Shown one piece after another: positions 53,831 to 64,000 of a stretch of DNA of 64,000 nt (position 1 is the stretch's first letter; each line of letters opens with the position of its first letter). The notes beneath the pieces are model-generated. The model did no database searches. It had not been told where the DNA came from and was given only the letters and a program-made list of their open reading frames with translations. Location of the stretch: NCBI GenBank assembly GCA_013399895.1, contig VXBA01001192.1, positions 62,001-126,000 of the forward strand, given 5' to 3'. Origin of the DNA: Serilophus lunatus. Taxonomy: Eukaryota > Chordata > Aves > Passeriformes > Eurylaimidae. Made by a program: the position numbers and the translations under genes.

Positions 53831-54196
53831 GTAATCTTTATTTTACCAAGGCAAAATGCGAATGATTTTTGTGTACTCTAGAACTGGTTTGAGAATTTGA
53901 CAGCCATTTAATTTTGTCTTTGAGAGGAAATAGCAGAATGGACCGGTCCTTTATGACAAAGAAAAGCCTGTCCTTTGCACTGAAAATCTCTCTCCTTATT
54001 ATCATCACGTCACCACAAACTTCTTCCAAATGTGAAGTCCCAGACTCATACTGCTTAATAACTAAGGCTGTACTGATTTAAATACTGTCCAATTTAACTC
54101 TCTGCATCCAAATTCCCTCTATGTCAATAAGGAAACTCCAAAGTGTTTCAGTGCACTCTCAAATGCACATGCTGAAAGACAACTACTTTGCCTTTC

Positions 54197-54211
54197 TTTT
54201 TTTTTTTTTTT
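54197..54211. repeat. Poly(T), 15 bases
   Basis: An uninterrupted T run about 370 bp beyond the right end of the large CR1 relic, apparently independent of it. Confidence 0.8.
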
Positions 54212-55816
54212 AAAACAGCCTTGATAAAAAAAGAAAAACTCGGGAAAAAAACCCTCCAAAACTTAAGGCATTAATTTAGCTTAAACATGACAATTGAACA
54301 GGTCATAATTTTAGTGGATTCTATCTGAAACACTGACTTTTTGTTTTCAAAGTACCAGCCACAGAACACAGATTTGTCACTTTATGGTAATTGCTAATAT
54401 CCTCCCCCACCAGAGTCATCTGGAACATATTTAATTATCGACTTCACTGAAAATGTACATGGCACATGCTCACTCTTCTAAGTGAGTCTTTAAATGAACA
54501 AAGGACTGTTTGTTCCTTTGAAAGTCCAGCCTTGGCAGATAAAGTGACCCTCAAATTAGGCTTCTGTTATTTGCCTATACCATACATAAGATGTAAACAC
54601 TCAAGCTGACATCCATCAAATATTTAAGTACATGCCTTGATATAAGTGTCTCAGTGGTGTCAATGGGAAAAGCCCTAGTGAAGCCAGGGGTACAACTATG
54701 CCTTGTACAAATATTCATGTGGTAAATTTATTCCTGCATTACAGCTTGTGCCTCTGCACCTCATGCCCTAGTTCACATCAAAGCTGACTCAGGAGTGCCT
54801 GCAGTACCTGCACATCCACCCCACTATGTCGAACCTGTGGCAGTATCAGATACAACCATATTTTCCCTGCTATATTTTAATAGCTGATGCCTCCATATCT
54901 TCAGCTCTACACTAAGTATCGACTAAGTCTTTCCTGTTTCAGTCACTGACAAACTGAGTATAAATATCCAAAGCAGCAATAAGACACAAATGTGATCATA
55001 CAGAGGCAGGATTAATTTCAACCTAAGATAAGGAAAACCATGAGTACCAATATAGTGTAATTTTATCCCAAAAAGAGCCACCAGCCACCCGTTTCTGCTC
55101 TCCCATGCAAGGCTATACTATCAAACTCATTTATCTTACAATTTTAATGATTTGAGTCATGTCTTACTAATCAAAAATATCTCCAACACCATCTATATAT
55201 AATTTCTTGATTTTTCTTCTCCTTAAGGTCAAATATTCAAACTCAAGTCTGCATTTGCTACATGGACTTTACATTCCTCCCCTTCAGTTTTGCGGCAGAA
55301 ATGTGGAACCATCTTTTCAGGTTGCATTCAGAATAGCACCTAAATGCACAATTTGAAGCTTTAAATAGTAACATAGGTGGAATAACATCAGACTGTTTCC
55401 TATACAGACATTAAAAGCAGATTTTCAAGGGAGCTCAGCTTTCATTAGGGTACCTAAATATAATGGACTCATTTTCAAAATCCCAAGAGTGCAATAGTTC
55501 CTGTTCTGTTTTGTTGAAGCATTATCTTGCAAATCTGAACATCTGAGATTTTGGAAGCTTTCAGGTGCATAAGTGAGCAAGCATCTGTGTGGTCCTGCAA
55601 GCCTTTGAAAGAGATGAAATAGAAAAGTGTGAGATTATTAATTTTTAAAGCAAAAAGGACAAAGGCCCGACGCTGCCTCTCCTGGGACAAAAAGAAAGGA
55701 CTCAGCTGGATTACACAGCAACGTGCTAGCTCCAGCCTCTGCTGCACTAGCGTGTGCTCTCCAGCAAAGGACAAGACAATAGTTTCACTCACAGACACTG
55801 TTCAATACACACAAGA

Positions 55817-55827
55817 GGGGGGGGGGG
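55817..55827. repeat. Poly(G), 11 bases
   Basis: An uninterrupted G run in an otherwise AT-rich intron; prone to length error in assembly. Confidence 0.85.
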
Positions 55828-58800
55828 AAAAGTTAATGAGGTGCAGCTGAATAATACCTTCATAAAAGTAGAGAGGGAAACCAGGTAGACGTCATCTGCA
55901 AGGTAAATTAAAATTATATATCTCTGGGGATTATCAGTGAAAATTGAGATCTGGAAGGGAATTTGCTTTTGATATTGGTGGGGATAAATACTCACTATAA
56001 ATCTTTTTATGTGGGCCTGTAGAGTGGAACAGAGAAATTAAAGATAAATGAGATTAAGGCATTTTTTTTAAAAACTACATTAGACATATTTAAGTTACTC
56101 ACAGAGGGGAAAAGGACTTTAGAGAAGAAGATTAGTTTAGAATCTCAGCAATACATTCATCTGGGAAATCAATTGGAATAACCTTTTCTAATACGAATTG
56201 GTTATCAACCCTCTCAACACCCCTACATTCCTTACAACCCCCTCCCCCCCCAAAAATGTCAGACACACCTCAAAAAAAGCTGAAGAATATCTCTGGATAA
56301 CTTGGCAATCAGCCCAGGTAAGTGACGTGTCCATGACTATTTCTGGATAAGAAAACTGTAGAAATAAGTTGCAAGATTTTGATTGGTTTTCAGATGAGTA
56401 CCCTAGAGGTGGCTCTTTTGCCCTAATCTTCTACAATTCCTCCTCCCATTTAACTTCTCCTGGAAACAGAGACAGAAGCTAACCTAAATCAAGTGATATG
56501 CACTATGCTTCTGTCTCCTTTGCCAGACTTTGAGGTACATACAACTACTGTGGTTTCATGTAGGCCTATATTGTTGTTAAAAATCAACTGGAAATGTTGT
56601 TAGGGAGGAAAGTAGAGGAAATGAGGAAAAAGTAATACATTCAGATGCATTTGGCTCTCTTCCTGGGAGCCCTTTTAATACAAAGAAACTCAACAAAGTT
56701 GTATTTTTAGATTTGGAAAGATGCATTTTTGTATTTCACACACTAAAGGGATTTGCCTTAATATACTCAAATTTCCTCCCTTTCTCCTCCTCCCTCATAT
56801 GCTAGAAGAAATGAAGTTAAATCCTCAACTTAGCCACTGGATACATGTATTTTGTTCTCCCTACTGGCCAGAATAAAACTCAATAAACGTTTTTCATTTC
56901 TTTTGTGGATTTATAATAGCACCTGGCAAGGTTGGTCTTAATCTCCTTATAGTGCTTGCACCAATGAAAGAAACCTGTGCAGTACTTCTTCTGAGAGAAA
57001 TTAAAGGAAAATAGGAATAAAATCTGGAAATATAAATATTATTTCCATGAGGATCTTTTATAAAATGTGTAAAATCCATATCAAAGTCCCCAGAGGGTGC
57101 TTGACATAATATCACAATTTAGACAACAGGTTATTAAAGATGGAAAGAAATACATTCCTCTTAATGATGACAGAAGTGTTTAGTGACAATTGGGAGGCAT
57201 GGGGTCATGTTTAGGCAGAAAATTGGTGGCAAATAGCTAGTACAGTCATATCAGAAAAAGATGAAAAATACAGCTTCAAACAAATGATCTAAAGCCAGTG
57301 GTTCCTTCCCATTGGAACTCCAGAAAAGCAGGGGTCAGATTGCTATATTTTATCAGCATCTTTATTAAGGTAACATAAATCTATTTCAGATATTACAAAG
57401 ATGCTTCGTTATTTGGATGTGGAACTATCAGCTGCCAAGGTGGGAAGATTGTAGCTTATTACTCTATGAAAATCTGGCACATTGTTCAGTCCTTCTTTCT
57501 GCCCAGTACTGGTTACAATTCTCATTTTAGCTGAGACATGATCAGTTATTTACTATGCTAGAAATGGATGTGACAAAGATTAATTTCTTGAAAAAAGCTA
57601 ATTACTTCAGATGGCCTCAGGTTACCAGGCACCTGACCTTAAGTTTGCTGACACAAAAACACCCCCCAAAAACCGCCACAAAAAATCTCAGCAAGTAAAG
57701 CTGAGAGTTTCAGTGAATACAAATAACAGGAGGTTTTGGCCACAGTGCCCAGGAAATTGTATGCCTTGGAAGAAAAGCAATCTGTCAAGAAGGAGACAAA
57801 GTAAAGATTCTTTGCTCAGAAATAACCATAAGGGATAGTTAAGTCTGGCATAGGATTTTTGGTTTGGGTTTTTTTTGTTTGTTTTTACTTTGTTTTCAAT
57901 TATTGTTCCTAGCCCATGCAGACAAATTGTTTAAATAAAACAAAGGCAGGCCTGGCTTTTGGAGGGAATTGGCTCATTACTGACCAAAACACCAACAGTC
58001 AGGTTTAGTCCCTTGGGAACTTGTTTGCCATTTCCACTACTGGGTCTGAGGAGACCAAGTTTTCTAGGGAAAACCAAAAACAAACCAAATATAAAAACCC
58101 AGCGCAAAAGAAAATCAGAGATGCCGCAACACCATTTGTTTAACAAAACACGGCACTGCTCTCAGCGAGCAAACACTGCTTCTCAACCAATAGAGAAGGC
58201 GGCAAGAAAACGCAGAGGGAAAGCCTAGAGGCCACATAATGGTCTTACAGTACTCCAGAAATAATTAAGAACTGTGTTCTTGGGAAAAGTGGTCTCATTA
58301 AATTGTTTTCAGATTGCAATTCTGTCCCATCTTCTCCCCCCTCTTTTTCTTTCCACCAGCAATCTCAGAGCAATGAAAATATCAGTTTGCTTTCTAGTGC
58401 TTGTATTCTCTTAAAAATGTCATTATTCAATTATCTGTCTATTCACTGGCCCTAAGGTCCAGCAGAGCAGATATTGGGCACCTTCATTTAATGTTTTTAA
58501 ATGCACTTTGGTCCACTTGTGATACAATAAAACTTTATTGAATTCTGTTCCCACATCACGCTTACCATCCCTCACTTTTATTGATATGAGAGCCCAACTA
58601 TTCTTCTATCAGCAATAAAAGGAATATTTCTAGCAAGGCTATGACCTTTCCTTCCATCACTAGAGCAACTGGGAAATGTGATTTCTGGTTCCATGTTTAA
58701 AAAGAAAAGTCCTAAGAAAAGAAGTGATGAACCATGCTCAAGCATTTTTTTTTTCCTTCCTTGTGTTAGTATTAAAGAAGCAGAAAAGTCTCTGTAAGCA

Positions 58801-61800
58801 CTGAAGATGTTTGATGCCTTCATAATGTCTATTAATCTGTTTACCTAGAAGGAAAGGAAGGACGATTCATCTTTTCTTGGAAGCCATGAACATTTTTACC
58901 TTGCAGGAAACAGTCCTTTGAACAGATCTCCCCAATATTAAAAACTGATGGAAGACTTGTTGCCTGAGTATGAAGCAGGTTATCACAGTGGTATATGCCA
59001 TCCCTGAGGCACCCATCTTGCTCCCTCCTGCTGCTGCCATCCTTTCCATCATGTAGCAATGGGGTTGTCTTCATTGAGTCTACACCATTTTTCCACTTTG
59101 CCCTACCCTTGTAGCTTAAATTTTCCTATGCCCTATGAAAAAAACACACTGTTTCTGAAGGACAATGGTGCATAAGTTATTCTACGAACTCCAAAACTTA
59201 GAACCTAAGGGGATTAGGAGCTCAGGGAAAACGGAAGTTAAATGTGACTGAGCTCACTAAATCCTCTTTTCAACACTATGCTGGGTCCTTGGGAGCCTGT
59301 GCAGTTGTCTCTAGGGTGACATGAAGAGAAAAAGCATTCCAAAATACCTCAACTCATGCTTTCAACTCATGCCATTTTCAAAAAATAAAAAAAAAACGAA
59401 CTAAAAACTAAATGCAGACAATCCCTAAATTTCAGTCAAAGCCAGTGGGCAATAGTCACTTGCATGTTAGAACATCTCCCTCTGTTCTGAGCTAGAATGT
59501 CACCTATGAAGGGCAGCACCACTGCCACAGCCCATGGAGCACAAATACTTGAGACAGTGAAGAGAAGGAGGCTTATCAGCCTCAAGTGGGACGTTCACTC
59601 TATTCAGCCTTCTCAGAAATACAAGCAGCACTACTAAAACACGGATAGTTTGGCCCATAAACTGTAAAGTATGCACAAAGGTAGTATTTGCATTGGGAAA
59701 ACCAACACATCAGTTCAGGTTTATTATATTATCAATAGAAAATATGGCTGTTTACAATGACAGCTAGCTCAGCAGCTCTCCCACCACCAGTGGGTCCTGC
59801 AAAACTGGACTCTCTTGCTTACCACCAGTCTCATGTACAGCTTTGGATAAATCACTCATCTTCTTTCCGTGCTGGCTCACATGCAAATTGGAAGGCCCTT
59901 AACACATTGCAAAGGTGAAATCAGAAAAATTACACTTCTAGCTGTACTGGCACCATGACAATAGGATTGTACAAGAACCAGAACACGATAGTGAAGTGTT
60001 TCTGCAATGAGTGTTGACCTAACTTCACAAAACCATCACTACCACCGCTGTTGCCATTATCCATTTAATTCTGCTCTGTGAAGGGAGAAGGGAAGAGGGA
60101 AGAGATGCACTAGAAAATGACAGTAGGGTACTGGATCAAAGGGACCTTCACCAATCAATAAAAAACCCACAGAAAAAACCCTCTTGGTCACTTATTATTA
60201 AAAGAAAACTCAATTTAAGAAAATTGGAGTAGTAATTTCAATATTTCAGAAGAAAAAAGGCATTATTTAAAATAGGTGTCAGATAAATATACATTACATT
60301 CTAAAGCCTGCTTTGAGAAAGACAAAAATAATTTTGACTTTTTCTGATACCAGAAATGCAGGGCAACTGATGCCACTGAAGCCTGTCAAATTTGGCCTGG
60401 GATCTTTCACCTGATGAAATCACCTGCTTTTGCTTGCTTTTCCTTGTCAGAGGCCAAGCAAAAAAAGTCCAGAGGTCCTATTTTTGTAGAAGGTAGCTTC
60501 TACTGCATACAGTGACTACAGGATCAGGAAAATGAAGAGAGGACTGGGCTACTATCATGTAATCATCTGTCATCTCCTCCATGTGTTGAGAGTAACTGCA
60601 GCCTCATGAAACTCTCCTTGTAAAGGGCATCTCTAGTGAACACACAGGAATGCAGTGTGTGGGTAATATAAAGGACATTTTAGGATATATGAACTACTGA
60701 AATTAGAGGAAGTTTGTTTTTCCCCCAACCTGAGAGGAAAGGGGGATGCTTTTCTCTTGAAAACAATATGGGCTAGTGGTGGAAGGTTAATAAATAAAAT
60801 CTCAAGAGAAGTAGGATACCCAGTGGAGTTTTAAATCTTTCATAATTTTTCTCCAAGGGAGCATATACACTAGCACTATATTAAGCATAAGTGCCTAAGG
60901 TCAGTCCTGACAACATCTGTTAAAGATGACTCCTAAATTCTGTTCTCTTGAGATTCACACACAGTCCCTTTTGCTGCTGAGCCAGCACTTGGATAAACCC
61001 TCTGTCTGTCCATAAAGAATAATTTGAAACTCTAAGGAGTAACCCATCTAACGAGAAGAAGGAAGGCTAGAATTGCACACAAGTACAAGTGCCTGATTAA
61101 ATTATTAATTCCTTTATTATGCAACTGATGTGTTCCTTTAGGATACAGCCATATGGCAGACATCAGCATTCACCAAGGGCTCGGTGCGCAGAGTCATCAA
61201 GGAAGTGTCAGTGACCGAGGAAGGGTTTTCCTCAGCACTAAAGAGACTGTAGAGTCCACTCCCTTCCTCCAGCAAAGCATCATGCAGGGTGGCTGAGTGT
61301 GGGTATTGAAGCTAAGGAAGCTGGACCTGAAAGGACTCGGGTAACAGCCCAAATTTGGCTAGAGGAGCTAAAGCACCTGGGTTCAGTGGTAAGAACTGAC
61401 TTCTGCAAACAATAGAAGTATCACCAAGGGCATCAAGGCTGAAACAGATGTCATCTACCAGGCATAGCTTTGGTCCAACCATACCTTTGCTGACCTACTT
61501 GTCCAGAGCTGACACCTTCCCTACACACCTTGGATGGCTTTCACTTGTGGGGCACTTGTGAAGCCCAAACAGGGAACACCCACAAGTGTTAAGCTGACCA
61601 TTCTAATGGAAGGAATGCAGGCAGTAATAAAGCCCGGTGGAGACTGATGAAAGAGAAGAATAAAGTGGAGCTCTAGGTTTCCCACTCCATATCTGCAGAC
61701 AAAAGGACACAGTCTTCCTGAATACAACTGACTTCCCCGGTGCTATGCTGAATAATAACACATGACAGCTCGACCCAAAATTTCCTAGGTAATGCAGAAC

Positions 61801-63699
61801 AACAAGACCAAGAGATAGGATCGTATTTCACGATGTGTTCACCACTTGTCTCCCCTGCCATAACTCTACTTGCCGAGGCACTATTTGATTCATAAAGAAA
61901 TGGAGGAAACAGCCATCAAAGATACTAACTTAATTGCAAAGGCAGCATGGCGTTGTTGCTGTTTTTCTCCTCATATTCAAGTAATTAAAAAATACTCAGT
62001 CCTACTGTACATTTGGTACCGAGGAACCTCTCACATGAGTTATTTAACATCTTGTACACAGGGCCAATTAACACCTTGGGGCATAATACTGACATATTAC
62101 CTCTCTCACAAGGCACCACTATTTCTCTTCATTTTATGTGCAACAAAGGCTATGGAGGAGTACTAGGAAATGACCACTGCTTTACCAGCCCAGCCACTGG
62201 AGGGAATGGCATGACTCATGCAAATCACAAGGAAATACAACTCCCGATGATAAATTCAAAACAATCTCCCCTAATCCTCTTCATGCACAGTGTCACTTCT
62301 AAAATGAAAGACTTCATCAAGAGTAGACTAACTCCAAATTGCAATTTGAAGAATATTTTTCTCACTACGACAGACTCTAAGTCCCTCATGTCACTCTTTG
62401 CATGGATTTAATACCTCACCCCATAAAAAGTTTTCCAACACTGCATTTAGAAGCTACCTGTTTTTGTTTAGAAAAATCAAATATGGACATGCCGAGCCCC
62501 CTGCCAGCAGGTAATCCAAGGCCCTCAGCAGAGAGGTCACCTTTGCTCAGAGAGATGGCCTTAGTTGCATTCCTAACCTTGCAGTTTCTCAAAAGTCAAA
62601 TGCTATGCAGCATTTCCAGGTCATAGCAGTAGGCAAGTGGCCACCTCCTGGATGAGAGATGGGGACCACCCAAGGGTCTGTAGGCTCTTGCTTTTCCCTC
62701 TAGACAGTGTGTCTGTCATTGCTCAGCTATATTTACTCTCAGCCTGTGCTCAAGGCAGCAAAGAAAATGGTCTCAGACCTTGAGAAAAATCCTGAGTTTC
62801 AGCAAGTTAAAATCTCCTGCTGCTCCCTCAATAAAACACTGTAGGTTAAAAGCATCTATTCCCGTACCTGCTTTATTATTTTGAAAAGTGTGGTATAAGC
62901 TTTGGCCTGCTCAAACAGAAAACCTAGAAGAGGTGGGGTTATTCACTGTTCAGCTCTTTAAAACTGCTAATAAAAAGTACACTCCAAGTATTATTGTTAT
63001 TATTTCTTTTTTGAGGTATGACCTTTTTGACAGTAGGATCATAACTGCATCTAACAAATTCAGTTTCTACAGAAAGGAAATTCTGATGTATGCTTAATTT
63101 TATGCAGCTCTGAATTTCCCATTTGGCACATACTGCTGTAATCTCAGATGACTGTCTTTCTACTCTCAAAAATTCAGTCTAAATGGCTTGCCTGTAATTT
63201 GCCTTCATAACCATAGGAGCCTATAAATTAGCATATTCTACCATCAAACATCAAATTTCCGAAAATGTTAGCTGTCTGCCTCCTTGGTGATACAATACTA
63301 TATTTAAGGCACTTACCAAATGTCACCAATTACATGGGCATATGTCAGTCAAAGCGCACTGTTGTACAACTACAAGCACAAACCTCTGTAAAAAGAAGCT
63401 ATAAGGTAGCCTCACTTCCCTGCTATGCTTTCTCTAATGAGGTTTCCCAAGTGTTTTCCAAAAGATGATATGTCACTGTTAGACTGTACAGCATTGAAAA
63501 TATAGGGCATTATTAGGATATTTTTAATCTTAGCACGAACCTTGCACAGAGAACAATTTTTCATATCAGCTCAGTCTCATATGATGCACGTGGTTTGGTT
63601 TACTTGACCTTGAGCAACAGGAGACAAGCTCAAGGCCGGCCCAGTCTCCACAATAAATATCTATTAACGAAACAAATGCAAATATATCAAGATACATAC

Positions 63700-63809
63700 T
63701 GTAAGGTACACATTCGTACTGCACTTCCAGGTACTTGTATGTCCCAGGACATGGGTCTGGAAACACATCAGGGCCAGCAACAACTGCACACTGGGTCCGA
63801 TTACTGCAT
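63700..63809 (-). CDS. ADGRL3: ADGRL3 exon: C-terminal part of SUEL/RBL lectin domain
   Basis: This is an internal coding exon of latrophilin-3, a synaptic adhesion GPCR of the plasma membrane. On the minus strand it is bounded by a pyrimidine-rich acceptor (ttgcttttcag) and the donor gtatgtat. It is 110 nt: one base completing a codon begun upstream, 36 codons, and one base (A) of the next codon. The 36 residues run from CSNRTQCAVV to QYECVPY and hold the DPCPGTYKYLEV block that closes the galactose-binding-lectin (SUEL/RBL) fold. Four cysteines are present, and NRT near the start is a possible N-glycosylation sequon. In the family this domain binds teneurins and FLRTs together with the olfactomedin domain. 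ADGRL3 is chosen over its paralogues mainly from the linked olfactomedin exon. Earlier lectin exons lie beyond the right edge. The open frame continuing past the donor is intron read-through, not protein. Confidence 0.95.
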
Positions 63810-64000
63810 CTGAAAAGCAATAAAAATTAAGGTCAGAAAACAGATCAGACAGAAGGACAAGTCAAGAAGCTGAGTGGTCCCTCTGGTGTCAACAAGAGTG
63901 AAAACGTAGAAGCCAGGACTTCAGCATCAGATGAGGAAGCTCACCAGTAAGCACACAAAGGCGGATAGCAAACACTGATGTCTGCATCAGTGTATTGCTG
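63810..64000 (-). other. ADGRL3: ADGRL3 intron (part), upstream of the lectin exon
   Basis: The 3' end of the intron before the lectin exon, running off the right edge. It holds the acceptor ttgcttttcag, preceded by a T-rich stretch. No other feature was seen. Confidence 0.85.

Larger units (their letters stand above)
29586..63699 (-). other. ADGRL3: ADGRL3 intron of 34 kb between lectin exon and microexon
   Basis: The intron between donor gtatgtat (63699 downwards) and the microexon acceptor. It contains a large CR1 relic (52025-53830), a short CR1 3' end (34031-34147), an alternating purine-pyrimidine tract inside a local duplication (38931-39088), a 17-bp palindrome (50601-50617), a (TA)n run (29723-29737), a short direct repeat (29878-29915) and several homopolymers. 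I see no further ADGRL3 exon, RNA gene or intact ORF. The intervals 29940-34030, 34150-38930, 39090-50600, 50620-52020 and 53830-63699 are otherwise unremarkable unique sequence. Conserved non-coding enhancers may be present but cannot be recognised without alignment. Confidence 0.85.

Noticed and set aside
1..64000. About 150 open frames of 60-130 codons on both strands
   Set aside because: They overlap each other in several frames, lack recognisable domains, are often low complexity, and many begin at TTG, CTG or GTG rather than ATG. In AT-rich intron this is the expected background.
1..64000. tRNA or rRNA genes, CRISPR arrays, bacterial promoters and terminators
   Set aside because: None seen; the sequence is eukaryotic intron, and CRISPR-like regular spacing of repeats is absent.

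Overview
The window is a piece of vertebrate nuclear genome, most likely from a bird. It is AT-rich and CpG-poor, with long non-coding stretches. All recognisable transposon DNA is CR1 LINE, including a copy with the typical avian 3' end; no mammalian-type SINE was recognised. No prokaryotic gene, operon, CRISPR array or phage is present, and nearly all open frames are chance ORFs in intron.

The window lies inside one gene on the minus strand, the adhesion GPCR latrophilin-3 (ADGRL3/LPHN3). In transcription order (right to left) it holds: the last exon of the SUEL/RBL lectin domain (63700-63809); a 34 kb intron; a 15-nt microexon (29571-29585) encoding the known latrophilin KVEQK insert (splice site A) between the lectin and olfactomedin domains; a 1.8 kb intron; the single large exon for the whole olfactomedin propeller (27001-27801); and at least 27 kb of the next intron, running off the left edge. 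All exon borders have AG/GT sites. All exons have the same phase (one base of the split codon at the 5' exon end, two at the next), so the microexon can be skipped or included without a frame change: ...CVPY-K-V-E-Q-K-V-FLCPG with it, ...CVPY-I-FLCPG without it. The signal peptide, the first lectin exons, and the HormR, GAIN and 7TM parts lie outside the window.

Within the introns I recognise four CR1 fragments (about 2.4 kb, near 4% of the window). The largest (about 52025-53830, minus sense) still shows damaged reverse-transcriptase motifs. The rest is unique intron with simple repeats, homopolymers and a few short perfect inverted or direct repeats.

The most interesting items are the clearly readable KVEQK microexon with its long AG-free pyrimidine tract, and an unassigned exon-like ORF on the gene's own strand (10256-10516). 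That ORF is 261 nt, is flanked by AG and GTAAAG, and has the same phase as the ADGRL3 exons, so it could in principle be an unannotated cassette exon. It could equally be a relic or chance.
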